Shown here piece by piece: positions 21,398-32,400 of a DNA stretch of 41,983 nucleotides. This DNA comes from Welwitschia mirabilis (lineage: Eukaryota > Gnetophyta > Gnetopsida > Welwitschiales). The notes beneath the pieces were generated by a model that was not told the DNA's origin, made no database searches, and worked only from the letters and a program-made list of their open reading frames with translations. Each line of letters starts with the position of its first letter. Position 1 is the stretch's first letter. A program made the translations under genes and the position numbers. Location of the stretch: positions 263,765,237 through 263,807,219 of the forward strand of contig JBOZIK010000001.1 of the NCBI GenBank assembly GCA_051453625.1, read 5' to 3'.

Positions 21398-22340
21398 ATG
21401 GACAAGGAAATTTCAAAGTGCTTTATTATTTTCAATGGATCATAAGATCTCTTATACTAGTCACATTTGATGAAGTCTTTATTACAAATCAATAAGTATT
21501 GGAACATTGTAGAAAATGGATTTTTGTCTCCTATAAATTTGGATGTATTGAATAAAGAATGAAAAAGAAAAAATGACTTAAATCAAAAGGTAGATGCACT
21601 ATCTAAAATGGTAATATGCACTTTATTATTAGAAGTAATTGGTACAAGAATACTTATTAAAGGCACATCAAAGACGTGTTGGGTCTATTTTTTAATTCAA
21701 ATTTAAAGGCACACATCAAAATAAATAGATCAAATAAATGAGTTACATAGAAGAATTTGATGACATTTATATTCAAAGAGGAAAATTCACTTAATCATTT
21801 TATTCATATAATGTATACAAATTTACAAAATTTGAATGAATATAATTATGGACTTAATAGAAGGCAAAATATTGTCAAGTTGATTCAAATATTTTACAAT
21901 AATCATAGATATAAATAATGCATGATCATCACTCTCCAAACCAAAGATGTCAATGTCTATACACTTAGTAAGTTAATTTCTTAATTGAAGACCTTAGAGG
22001 ATTTTAAAATATGTACTAGCTCAAATAATAATACATTTTTAACAAAACATAAACATGCTAAAGGAGGAAGAAATAAAAGAGGTATAGGAAAAATAAATTA
22101 TCAAAGCCAAGGAAAGTAAGAGATATAAAAGAGGTGGAAATAGAAATTTTAGAGGATAAAGAAGAGGAAGAGGTCCAAATCCAAGAGTTTAAATACAACA
22201 TAGTTTCATAGGAAGAGGAAATTTATCTTCTAATAACACTTCATAATATGGACAAATTTCAAATCAAAAGAAAAGTTATATTTGATGCATGAATTGTAAA
22301 AAACTAGGTCATACTGAAGACAAATGTTGATGGAAGATTA
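21398..22340 (+). pseudogene. Outer element gag (UBN2 type) with intact zinc knuckle
   Basis: From the ATG at 21398 the frame shows degenerate UBN2 text, with KYWNIVENGFLSP (about 21497-21535) at the place of the usual W..VENG motif. Frames then shift through the middle. A basic, Arg/Gly-rich stretch with NFRG..RRGRGPNPR lies at about 22143-22190. The zinc knuckle at 22286-22327 reads CMNCKKLGHTEDKC and has all four metal ligands (CX2CX4HX4C), unlike both knuckles of the 3099-10324 element. Stops surround it (TGA at 22328). The RG-rich lead-in and single knuckle suggest a different copia lineage from that element. Confidence 0.82.
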
Positions 22341-22439
22341 AATTTTTATCTTTCAATTGAAGAAGATACATCTAAATCACAAGATGATGATGCTTCAATT
22401 TCATCATAGGTATATATTGATAAATAAAAAGCATAAAAG

Positions 22440-22770
22440 GAGGGCCTTCAAATTTTTTAGCCATGATCACTACTAAAAATCTTGATTATTCTACATGGAT
22501 TATGGATAGTGGCTGCTATAGTCACATAACACTTTAAATAGACATGTTTTAAAATGTTAGGCCCATGGATTTAGGTTTCATTAAAGTGGGATATGGTGCA
22601 TTTATTAAAGTTGAAGGAATTAGTGACATCAAGCTTACCTTAAATGATGGAAAGTAAATTAATGTACATGATGTTTTTTATGTTTCAAAGCTATCCAATT
22701 CTCTTCTTTCTATTGAATAAATGATGTCAAAACGAATTAAAGTTTCCTTTGATAACAACTTGCATAATTA
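22440..22770 (+). pseudogene. Outer element protease
   Basis: The frame STWIMDSGCYSHIT starts at about 22490. The catalytic DSG triplet is intact (22505-22513). It continues with DLGFIKVGYGAFIKVEG and INVHDVFYVSKLSNSLLS (about 22568-22705), the protease-to-gag-pre-integrase stretch. Stops occur at 22534, about 22657 and about 22718. The active site is the best-kept catalytic motif of this element. Confidence 0.8.
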
Positions 22771-22989
22771 GATATAATCAAGGCATTACATATAATCTCA
22801 AAATATTTCCAAAATTTCATTTATGCATTAGTTACCATAGATGAATAAAAAGCATAAGAAAGGTTAAAATTAATTCTTATCTTTCTTTTGATTAAATATA
22901 ATTCAATTTTTTAACATATGAGATTACTCCATTACACATATCAAAACATTATGAAGATGACAAAAGAAAAGGTATGTTGGGAAATAAAT

Positions 22990-23620
22990 GATCTTCATTC
23001 CAAATGAAATATGTGAAACTTGCATCAAAGACACCTAAAATACAAGCCCTTATAATAGCACAATGGAAAGCAAGACACAACCATTGGAATTAGTTTACAT
23101 GGACCTTCTTGGATTAATGCAAGCTTCTATATTCAAAGGCTCCAAGCATTGTATAATTATCATGGATGATTATTCAAGATATTACTTTGAATTCAAAAGA
23201 TAAGGCTTTCTCTACCTTTAATTATTTCAATAATAATGCTAAAAATCAATTGAACACAAAAATCAAAGCCATTAGGAGTGACAAATGTGGTGAATTTATT
23301 AATGAAGAGTTTATGCAATTTTGTAAGGAATGTGGCATTTAAAAACAAATCACATGTGCCTATTCTCCTTAATCTAAATGGCATTATAGAAAGAAAAAAT
23401 TGCATAATATAAGAAATAGCTAGATGTTTGATTTTTCAAGCCCAGTTATCAAAAACATATTGGGGTGGGGCTATCACAATAACAAATTATCTTTTTAATA
23501 GAGTTATTACATCAGCCAACTAAGGTGAGACACCTTGTGAGATTAGTTTTAAAAGAGAACTAGTGCTATCGCATACAAATATATTTGGCTGTATATGTTA
23601 GGTGCATAATCTAAATTAAT
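22990..23620 (+). pseudogene. Outer element integrase (DDE)
   Basis: Integrase inserts the cDNA into the host genome. Text such as CETCIKD, LVYMDLLGL (about 23089-23115), IIIMDDYS (about 23155-23178), KIKAIRSDKCGEFINEEF (about 23260-23313) and ITCAYSP (about 23348-23368) follows the copia integrase core in order. The Asp of the IRSD block is present. The NGIIERKN block with the catalytic Glu is also present (about 23378-23401) but lies in another frame, so a frameshift separates the catalytic residues. The C-terminal part KTYWGGAITITNYLFNRV and PCEISFKREL runs to about 23600. Confidence 0.85.
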
Positions 23621-23919
23621 TGACATAAAAAATAGATATAAGAAGTAAAATAAATTTTTGTTGGCTATGGTATTACGTCTTATGCATACCATTGTTTTGA
23701 ACCTATTAGCCACAAATACTTCATTTTAAGAAATGTGACATTTGATAAATCCAAGTTTGTACTTGGATATTTCATAAATGAAAAAAAATAATGTAGAGCC
23801 AAAATTTACTTCTAATCAACCATAGGTTTCATCAAAAATTTTAAGAAATCATTGTTAAATTCAAATGCTTGATTAAAATTTCAGTACAAAGTTTACAAGA
23901 AGTTAGATAAACTATACTC

Positions 23920-24168
23920 ATGTTGCTTATTTAGCATTAATAAGTAATCCAAATTTAGTTGATGAAGGAACCACATCTTCAATTTGGAAAGAGCCAATGG
24001 ACAAAGAAATAGCAGTCATCACAGAGAATGAAACATGGAAGATTATTAATAAAACAAAAGATAAGAAGATAATTGATTCAAAGTAGATCTATAAAATAAA
24101 ATTGGATGAAAATTATAGTGTTAAGGATTACAAGGCAGGGTTAGTAGAGAGGCTATAAACAAAAGAAG
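23920..24168 (+). pseudogene. Outer element reverse transcriptase, N-terminal fragment only
   Basis: A clean stretch reads SSIWKEPMDKEIAVITENET and KIIDSK.IYKIKLDENYSVK, then YKAGLVERL, the start of copia RT. The frame then jumps straight to the RNase H region. The fingers-palm core with the YVDD catalytic motif is missing, a deletion of several hundred bases with its junction near 24160-24170. Confidence 0.82.
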
Positions 24169-24516
24169 GACATTCTAAGGTATGTGTTGGAAACTTTAAA
24201 TAATGAAATAAAATTTAAAAAAGGAGATGGATGATTACATTGTTTTTCTGATGCTAATTGGGATGAAAGTCTAGATGATAAAATCCCACTTCAAGTGCAT
24301 AATTTTTTATGGAAATGATCTAATTTATTAGAAAAAGAGAAAAACAAACCTTAGTTTCATCATCTTCAACTGAGGTTAAACATATTTCTATAATTAATCT
24401 TGATAACATACATTATGGATTTTAAAATTATTTGAACAAATAAAAATTAATGTAAAGATACCAATTGATATATTTATTGATAATATGCTAGCAACTTTAC
24501 TCTCTCAAGAGCATAT
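24169..24516 (+). pseudogene. Outer element RNase H, 5' part
   Basis: Begins ILRYVLETLNNEIKFKKGDG, then LHCFSDANWDESLDD (Asp-containing block, about 24238-24283), a shifted QTLVSSSSTEVKHISI block (about 24347-24394), and IDNMLATLLSQEH up to the insertion point. The nested element follows at 24517. The frame resumes at 34406. Confidence 0.83.
24512..24516. repeat. Target-site duplication of the nested element, left copy (CATAT)
   Basis: CATAT precedes the nested LTR. The right flank at 34402-34405 is ATAT, preceded by the final LTR base A. Removing the element and one copy leaves the outer RNase H frame continuous across the junction. Confidence 0.75.
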
Positions 24517-25965
24517 TTAAGGATTGATTTGAACTTAAAGGAAGGGGTGAGGGGTGAATGGGTTCTATAAAATAAAAAGTTTACTCCAAATAATAGAATT
24601 AAATGCATAACAAAATATCTTACCAAATAACATGGTTTTGCAACCTAGGTATGTCCACACACAAAGGGTATCTTATACTCACACCTCTGGATAATTTTAA
24701 CCTATACGAAAATAGTGCTTTACTAGTGCAACAGTAATCTTATAATAATTGAGAGTCTCCTTGCAATTAAACACTCTTTTCTTCTTAAGGGAATAGCGGT
24801 TTTCTAGCTTATTAATAACCTTAACCACAAATAAGTGATCACAAGCATAACTTTAAATGCATGCCCATATAAGGGTTTCCTTATAATGTGTTTAGTATTC
24901 AAGAATCAACTTTACATTCATATTAAATAAATAGATAGTCCACAGTGTAAAATCAAAATGCAATATAACAAGCTTGAGTTTACTTTGATGAAGATTTTAA
25001 GATCCTTGAAATTGTTGTTGTAATCATGGGTAAAAATGAAGAAAGCAATAATAAGAATCCAAAAAGCAAATGATAATAGTAGTAATAGCTCCTTTACAAG
25101 GATGCCTTGATTCTTAAGGAGGAGAGTCTTTTACTCATATAAGCTTTCTTTTGATCTAATTGTTAAGAGCTAAAAATCTTTGTATTTCTGATTGATCAAT
25201 GAAGTGCCAAAAATTCTTTTTAGAATCATGATTTTAAGCCTTTATCAAGTTGAGAAAGATCTAGCCATTTGAGCTTGGAAGATAGCCATTTAAATATGTA
25301 ACTATCATGTAAAGATATAGCTAACATCGAGACTTTGGCCATGTAACTTTAATTTTAGTTGACATGAACTTGATTTAAGACTTTTGAATTTTATAAATGT
25401 CTTCATTCTAGACATCTTCATTTTTGTAGATGTCTACTTTTTAGACATCTTCATTTTTGTAGACATCTTCAATCAACTTATCTAGATTCTAATAAAATTT
25501 GCACTATAGTAGTTTTTGAGCCTCAGTGATCATGAATCCATTATGTACATGTTGATAGGTCATCTAAAATGTAAGATATTAGTCAAAAATAAAATTAATG
25601 TTATTACCTGTTTTGGCTAGGTATAGACATCTTTAATTTTATAGATGTCTTCATCTATGGCAGGTTAAAATTTTGATTTAGTTTTCTTGAATATGTTAGA
25701 TGTATTTTGACCTTTCACTTATTTTTTAGTACATGAAAGATATCTTCAAATTTTTAGACATCTTCACTTGAGACATCTTCACCTTTCTAAATGTCTTAAA
25801 ACTATTGGTTTTATAGTTTAGCATTAAATCCTTTTTGTGAGATGTTTTCTTTAAAGATCCCTTATGATCTAGTACCTATTAAGATCTAATATTCTTGTAA
25901 TAACTTTCTACATAATGATACAAAATATCTAATACATGAAATCATCAAAACTATATTTTCCAATA
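24517..25965 (-). repeat. Nested element LTR, left (3' LTR on the minus strand)
   Basis: On the plus strand it starts TTAAGGATTGATTTG and ends TTTTCCAATA beside the polypurine tract. It aligns with 33310-34401 except for about 325 extra bases at 24570-24894. From 25380 to 25800 it holds about ten AGACATCT/AGATGTCT words in both orientations. Confidence 0.88.
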
Positions 25966-25980
25966 ATTTCCTCCTTTTTT
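25966..25980 (-). promoter_or_regulatory. Polypurine tract of the nested element
   Basis: On the minus strand this reads AAAAAAGGAGGAAAT directly before the LTR. With the GATGATG that follows on the plus strand it is the usual 3' junction of a copia element. Confidence 0.85.
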
Positions 25981-26759
25981 GATGATGTCCAAAACTTGGC
26001 AAATCTCATTAATTTAATCTCATTTAAACAATCGAAATGAGACATTTTTATTTTAGAGAAATGTAGATAATCACTAGTTGTAATAATCATGATATCCATA
26101 ACTCAAAATAAGATGGAAGCATATAGATACATACCACTTAAAGAACCAAAATACATAATCAACCATTTGAAAATAAAATCACATAGATATATACTACTTA
26201 GAGGAATCATACATAATAGACTAATGGAATATTGAGTTATGTGTCAATCTATGTTAAAATCAATATGTTTATTTAAATATACTATCATCCTATAATAGCT
26301 ATTACATAGTTAAAAATGTACCAATTATTTGACAATATTTCAATTGAATGCCACTATTACCACTACTTATTTATTAATGATTTACTGATACTTATTCCTT
26401 TTTTTATATAGTAGAGAAACTAAATATAGGTTGTAGATCCTATTTCTCCCTCCTTGCACATGTTCTTCCATAGGAGCCTGATACTAACTGATATTTTCCT
26501 AAAAATGTTTGCCAATAGTACATGTTAAGACATCTATAATTCTTAAGATGTTTTTCTAATAAATATCTGTAAAGGCTAAGATGCCTTAAATTAAAGTTCT
26601 AAATTTTTTAAAAAAGATCTATAACTCTTGCAACTATAGTAATACTTTAAAAAATATCATACACATAATCTAACTTTAACTATACTTACTACTTTTAATT
26701 TTAATCTCCACTCATAGGATAAATATAATGTGGAGTCAAGAATTTAAAAGATATTACTT
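25981..26759 (-). other. 3' untranslated region of the nested element
   Basis: No coding was seen between the polypurine tract and the end of pol. It includes two similar pieces around 26120 and 26180 (CATATAGATACATACCACTTA / CACATAGATATATACTACTT type). Confidence 0.5.
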
Positions 26760-28260
26760 GATCACTTACTTGATTGGAAAAGGTCCAATCCTTAAGTTCC
26801 TGTACAACTTGATATATCTTTCAATGCCTAGAGCTTTTTTAAATGCATCTACAAGTTGATCATATATACTTATATATTGCATTGTAATATCTCTATTTTG
26901 AACATGTTCTCTAAAAAATTAATGATGAATCTCAATGTGTTTGATTCTTCAGTGTTGTATGGGATTATTTAAAATATTAATGGAATTATNNNNNNNNNNA
27001 TAGGAATGTTATTTAGAAGAGACCAAAATCTTTCAATGTTTGCTTCATCCATAGAAGTCATGCATAATAGCACCCTGCTGTAATATACTTAGCTTTAATT
27101 GTGAATAAGATAGTTAAGTTCTATTTATTACTACTCCAAGATAGTAAGCATTATCTAAGTAAAAAGTACATTCTATTATGATTCTTCTGTCATATTTGTA
27201 ACTTGCCCAATCTACATCATCATATCCTACAAGATTAAGTGAGGATTCATTTGAGTACCAAAGGCTTCAATTAGTAGTACCTTGTAAATAATAAAAAATT
27301 CTTTTAATAACTATAAGTTGTGATTCTCTAGGAATTACTTTGATAATGTGCATAAATTTCTATACTTTACATAATATTAGGTTAACTAGGTGTAGGATAT
27401 AATAAACTACCAATCATACATCTAAATAGATTTTGATCTACTTTCTTACAATTTTTATCTTTATCCAATTTGGTGTTTTAATTCATGGGAGTATATTTTG
27501 GTTTGAAATCTTGTAAACCATATTTGACTAGGAAATTTTTAATATATTTAACTTATGAAATAAATGTATCTTTCTTATATTACATAACTTGAAGTTCTAA
27601 AAAGTTGCTAGTTCCTTCCATAAGATTGATTTTAAATTCATCTTGCATAATCTTAGGAACTTTCTTGTACAAGGATTCATTTTTAGCATCAAAAATAATA
27701 TCATCAATATAAATTTTTAAAAAAACAAAATCTTTGTCATCTTTTCTAATAAATAATATCACATCGGATATACCTCTTTTGAAGTTGTTTTTAGTCAAAT
27801 GACTTAAGAGATTTTCATACTAAGCTTTTAAAGCTTATTTAAGACCATAAAGGATCTTTTCCAATTTTTATACATGATCAAGTTTTTGTGAGTTAATAAA
27901 TTCATTTGGCTGTTTGACATCTATTTCTTCTTGAAGATTTCCATTAAGAAAACCATTTTTGACATTAATTTGATAAAGTTTAAAATTTTTAATATAAGAA
28001 AATGCTAGAAGCATTCTTGTAGATTACATATAAGACATGGCAGTAAAGGTTTATTCAAAGTTAATTCCTTTTTATTAATTATAATCTTTTTCCACTAATA
28101 TTACTTTATTTCTAATAACATTTCCATGCTCATCTATTTTTTTCTTATAAATCCACTTAGTTCCAATAATTAATCTATTAGAAAATCTCTGAAAATCTTT
28201 TAAATGGATTAAGCTCTTATTACATATCAACCATCCAATGTTCATAATTTCTTGGTTCTT
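26760..28260 (-). pseudogene. Nested element copy 1: RNase H and reverse transcriptase
   Basis: RNase H end at about 26985-26765 on the minus strand shows KHIEIHH..FREHVQNRDI and YDQLVDAFKKALGIERYIK. RT lies upstream to about 28260. The frame at 27580-27798 carries the catalytic block IYIDDIIF, where most copia elements have YVDD, then IMQDEFKINLMEG. The RT catalytic aspartates are therefore intact, but stops lie on both sides and a 10-N gap (26990-26999) lies between the RNase H blocks. Upstream are the KWIYKIK-type entry region of RT (about 28160) and then a 97-N gap. Confidence 0.85.
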
Positions 28261-28291
28261 TAAAAGTTTTAGGTTAAACTTGAGAAATATA

Positions 28292-28388
28292 NNNNNNNNN
28301 NNNNNNNNNNNNNNNNNNNNNNNNNNNNNNNNNNNNNNNNNNNNNNNNNNNNNNNNNNNNNNNNNNNNNNNNNNNNNNNNNNNNNNNN
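28292..28388. other. 97-N assembly gap
   Basis: Lies between the RT entry region and the integrase C-terminal linker of copy 1. The corresponding region of copy 2 (about 30900-31040) is contiguous but carries its own deletion of about 200 bp, so the missing sequence cannot be inferred exactly. Confidence 0.9.
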
Positions 28389-28719
28389 CTTATTATGGTT
28401 AATGGATTTTCATTTTTGGATTCCTCTTATTTTTCTTCCTTACTATTAGATTGAACTTGAGATTATCTAGAGGGTTGAACAACTTGCATGGAAACATAGT
28501 CCTCTTCCACATACCTATTAGTTAGCTCAATATCATTAATTTTGACATTTATGATTTTCTCAACTATAAGGGTTTTGTTATTGTATACTCTATAAGTTTT
28601 ACTAACCATAGAATATCCTAAAAAATATCCTTCATTAAGTTTTTAATCAAATTTTCTAAATTTTTCCTTTTATTAAAATAAATAATTTTAAACCAAAAAT
28701 ATAAAAGTACTTAACAAAT

Positions 28720-29340
28720 TATTTTCTACCTAACCATAGCTCATAAGAAGTTTTAGAAGTGAATCTTCTTACTAGAACTTTGTTGGAAACATAACATGCT
28801 ATATTAACTGCTTCTACCTAAAAATAATATGATACTTTTTTTTTTTAAATCATACATCCTTATCCTTATCATGTTATTGAGACTCTTATTTTTTCTTTTA
28901 GCTACTTCATTTTGTTGTAGTGTCCTTGGATCTAAAAATTGATGTAAAATATCAAATTGTTCATATAATTCTCTAAACTTTCCATTTTTGAACTGAGTAT
29001 AGTTATCACTTCTTATTATTTTAATTTTATCTTTCAGTTTTTTTTTTTATCCTAATGCACAACTTAGAAAAAGCATTAAAAGTCTCATCTTTATATGTAA
29101 GGAAGGCTACCCATGTTAAGCAAGAAAAATCATCTACAATTGTTAAATTATATCTTTTTTTACCTAAGATTTATTTAGATGAAGAACCAACAACATCTAA
29201 ATGTAAGATATATAATGAATGTCCAGTAAAGATAATGTTTTTATTACCAAATTTTAAGTTTATTATTTTTTCTTTCTACAATGCTTCACAGATCTGATCA
29301 TCAATGTTTTTAAACTTAGGAAGTCCTCTTATCAAATTTT
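28720..29340 (-). pseudogene. Nested element copy 1: integrase core
   Basis: Minus-strand text: ILHLDVVG, KKRYNLTIVDDFS, AFLTYKDETF, KIIRSDNYTQFKNGKF, then LQQNEVAKRKNKSL. The first two catalytic Asp positions (HLDV and IRSD) are kept. In the third block the usual NG(V/I)(V/A)ERKN reads NEVAKRKN: the catalytic Glu is now Lys and the Gly is Glu. Copy 2 has the same NEVAK. Stops and one or more frameshifts are present. The conserved C-terminal CYVSNKVLVR and SKTSYELWLGRK follow to about 28720. Confidence 0.85.
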
Positions 29341-29810
29341 TTTATAGACAAGGTTTTAAGAAGATCTTTGATTATGTGACCAAGCTTCTTATGCCATACC
29401 TTTTCTTCATCTGTTTTGTTATGAAAATACTTGATTTCACTATTAGATATATCTTACAAGATGATAATGTGAACATTTGATTTTCTAACTTCAGCAAATA
29501 AGACTTTGGTAGTATCTTATTCTCTTATAACATAATCACTCTTTGTAAAAGTATTAGAAAAATTTGCATAACAGAGTTGACTTACACTTAAACGATTATG
29601 TTGCAAACATTCTATAAAAAATATACCTTTTACCTTGGGTTAATTATTTCCTTCAATGATGTCAACAACTTTGATTGATTCTTCTGTGTTATCTCCAAAA
29701 GTTATAACTCCTTTATCATGTTTCACCAAGGTGATAAAGTTTGACTTGTCTCTAGTAATGTGCCTTGAGTACCACTATTAACATATCGTGAATGTTTCTT
29801 TACTACTATA
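29341..29810 (-). pseudogene. Nested element copy 1: gag-pre-integrase and protease
   Basis: The gag-pre-integrase region (about 29640-29300) ends in a GLPKFKNIDDQICEA block. The protease block at about 29790-29760 reads YVNSGTQ: the catalytic DSG has become NSG (codons 29771-29779), a G-to-A change. Copy 2 keeps DSG at the same place, so this loss happened after the copies separated. Confidence 0.75.
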
Positions 29811-30137
29811 AGTGCTATTTGAGCTAAAAGTACTATCTTCAATTTATACATTCATATTTTTCTTAGTTTGTTTTTCATAAAACATTATACCATTCTACTT
29901 TTTGTTTGGGTATTATTAGTATAATACATACTTTTAAATTTCATTGAACATTTGTACTAATGATGGTCTCTAGTATGATAATAATAATAAATAATATTAT
30001 TTGTGTACATAAAGTGTTGATATCTTGATTTTTAGTTCCATTTGTTAAGTGAGAAAGTTAAAGTACTTGTTGTGGCTTCATTATGTTTCACTATTGTCAA
30101 TTGAGTATCTACACTGTTTAAGCATAACATTTAAGGT
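29811..30137 (-). pseudogene. Nested element copy 1: gag C-terminal part, cut by a gap
   Basis: Aligns with 32402-32742 of copy 2, including the region of the gag zinc-knuckle remnant, and breaks off at the 100-N gap (30138). The start of gag and the 5' LTR expected next are not seen. The gap flank ends at a point equivalent to 32741 of copy 2. Confidence 0.75.
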
Positions 30138-30237
30138 NNNNNNNNNNNNNNNNNNNNNNNNNNNNNNNNNNNNNNNNNNNNNNNNNNNNNNNNNNNNNNN
30201 NNNNNNNNNNNNNNNNNNNNNNNNNNNNNNNNNNNNN
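30138..30237. other. 100-N gap at the junction of the two pol copies
   Basis: Left flank is gag of copy 1, right flank is mid-RT of copy 2. The gap length is a placeholder, so anything from a few bases to a whole LTR and RNase H region may be hidden. Confidence 0.9.
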
Positions 30238-31045
30238 TTACTTTAATAATGTGTACAAATTTCTACACTTGATATAATATCAAGTTGACTAGATATAAGA
30301 TATAACAAACTACTAATCATGTCTCTATATATCTTTTGATCCACTTTCTTACTATTTTCATCATTGTCCAATTTAGTATTTTAATTCATAAGACTGTATT
30401 TTACTTCGTAATACTATGAACCATATTTAACTATAAAAGTTTTAATATATTTATCTTATGAAATAAATATTCCTTGCTTATGTTGTACAATTTGCTCATT
30501 TCTCCCATAAGAATCATTTCAAATTCATCCTGCATAATCTTAGTAAACTCCGTGCACAAGGATTCGTTAGTAGCAGCAAAAATAATATCATCTACATAAA
30601 TTCGAATAATAAAAAAATCTTTACTATCCTTTTTAAAGAATAACATCACATTTAATGTACCTATTTTAAAGCTATTTTCAATTAAATGACCTAAGATTTT
30701 TTCATATCAAGATCTTAGAGCTTGTTTAAGACCATATAGATAATTTTTTAATTTTAATAAATGATTAATTTTTTTTAATCAATGAACCAATTTGGTTATT
30801 TAACACATACTTATTCTTCAAGTTTTCAATTAAGAAAACACTTTTAACATCCATTTTATAAAGTTTAAAACTTTTCATAAGAAAAAGTTAAAATCATTCT
30901 TATTAATTCCATATAAGCCATAAGAGATATAAGTTGCATAACCACAAAATTCTCAAATATGACTTCTAGTTTGAATACTTCCATATGGACTTCTTATAAT
31001 GTTACTTGTGAAGTGACTCTTCTTATCATAATTGATGCATTTTCC
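30238..31045 (-). pseudogene. Nested element copy 2: reverse transcriptase
   Basis: Aligns to copy 1 from 27343 onward; in the first 84 bases I count 15 differences, nearly all transitions. The frame at 30431-30649 includes IYVDDIIFAATNESL, so the standard YVDD is present, then IMQDEFEMILMGE. Sequence matching copy 1 at about 28040-28240 (RT entry region) is missing here, a deletion of about 200 bp near 30910. RNase H of this copy is not in the window. Confidence 0.83.
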
Positions 31046-31439
31046 CTTTCTAATTATTTTTCTTTTTCATCCTCACTATTAGATTGATCTTGAGGTTATC
31101 TCAAGGGTTAAATAATTTTCATAGGATTAAAATCATCTTTAAAATTAACAAGATTTGACCCAATATCATTTATTTTTACATTATCATTTCCTCAACTATA
31201 CCTTGTAAGCTTTATTAATGATAGAATATCCTAGAAAAATTCCTTCATTAACTTTTAAATCAAAGTTTCTCAAATTATTCCTTTCATTTACAATAAATCA
31301 TTTTGAATCAAAAATATGAAAGTACTTAATAAAAGGTTTTCTACTTAACCATAACTCATAAGAAGTTTTAGAAGTGAATCTTCTTACCAAAAATCTATGG
31401 AAAACATAATAGGCTATATCAATTACTCCTATCCAAAAA

Positions 31440-31905
31440 TAATATGGTAACTTTTTGTCATGCATCATGACTACCATATTGTTGAGAAATCTATTTTGTA
31501 TTTTAGCTACTTCATTTTGTTGGGGAGTTCTTAGAGTAGAAAATTGGTGTAGAATGCCAAATTATTTATAAAACTCCCTAAACTTTGCATTTTTGAATTC
31601 AGTCCCATTATTACTTCTTATCATTTTGATTCTATATCCCTTTTGATTTTGCAACTTAATGCACAACTTATAAGAAAAGTTAAAAGCCTTATCCTTATAT
31701 ACAAGGAAGGCTAGCCATGTAAAATAAGAAAAATCATCTACAATTATCAAATAATGCCTTTTCTTACCTAAGCTTTCTATAGATAAGAAACTAATAACAT
31801 CTAAATGTAAGAGATCTGATGGACATTTAGTACAGATAATATTTTTCTTACCAAATTTTACTTTTGTTAGCTCCCTTATAAGCTTCATAAATCTTCTTGT
31901 CAATT
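31440..31905 (-). pseudogene. Nested element copy 2: integrase core
   Basis: The longest clean frame (31562-31903) reads LLHLDVISF, KKRHYLIIVDDFSYFTWLAF and MIRSNNGTEFKNAKFREF. The second catalytic Asp is Asn here (IRSNNG for IRSDNG), a G-to-A change; copy 1 keeps it. The third block further down reads PQQNEVAKIQN, with the same Glu-to-Lys change as copy 1. A frameshift separates it from the gag-pre-integrase frame, which overlaps at 31848-31903. Confidence 0.87.
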
Positions 31906-32235
31906 CTTTTAAACTTGGGAAGTCCTCTTATCAATTCCTTTATAGATAAGATCTTGAAAATGTCTTTATTTAAGTGATCAAGCATCCTATGCCATAGCTC
32001 TACTTCATCTATTTTACTAAGAAAACACTTGGTTCCATTATTCAATATATCTTGCAAGGTGATAATGTAAACATTAGATTTCCTTACTCCAGAAAATAGG
32101 ATTTTAGTAGTATTTTATTCTATTATAATACAATCATACTTTTTAAATGTAATAGAAAAATTTTCATCATAGAGTTGACTTATACTTAAGAAATTATGTT
32201 GCAAAACTTCCAGAAAAATTACATCATTTACCTTT
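31848..32235 (-). pseudogene. Nested element copy 2: gag-pre-integrase domain
   Basis: The frame at 31848-32057 reads ELWHRMLDHLNKDIFKILS and KELIRGLPKFKRIDKKIYEA, a close match to the usual LWHRRLGH....L..L......GLP pattern. The His of the HHCC zinc-binding set is kept in WHRMLDH, but the first Cys position of the C..C pair reads Y (IYEAYKGA). Preceded by HNFLSISQL-type text up to about 32235. Confidence 0.83.
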
Positions 32236-32400
32236 ATTAAATTACCTCCTCCAATGCTACCAATGTCTTTGATTTATGCTTTTGTATTATTTTCCAAGAC
32301 TACAACTCCCTTATCATATTCCACCAAGGTGGTAAAGCTAGATTTATCTTCAGTTCTGTGTCTCAAGCATCCACTATCAACATATCATGTGTAGTTCTTC
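32236..32400 (-). pseudogene. Nested element copy 2: protease site
   Basis: YVDSGCLRHRT at about 32384-32352, with the catalytic DSG intact (codons 32370-32378). The Trp normally before it is a stop (TGG to TGA). The frame continues for a short distance only. Confidence 0.75.

Noticed and set aside
23193-23405. 70-codon minus-strand frame
   Set aside because: Antisense to the outer element integrase core, which has the IRSD and ERKN blocks on the plus strand.
29055-29297. 80-codon plus-strand frame
   Set aside because: Antisense to the integrase core of nested copy 1.
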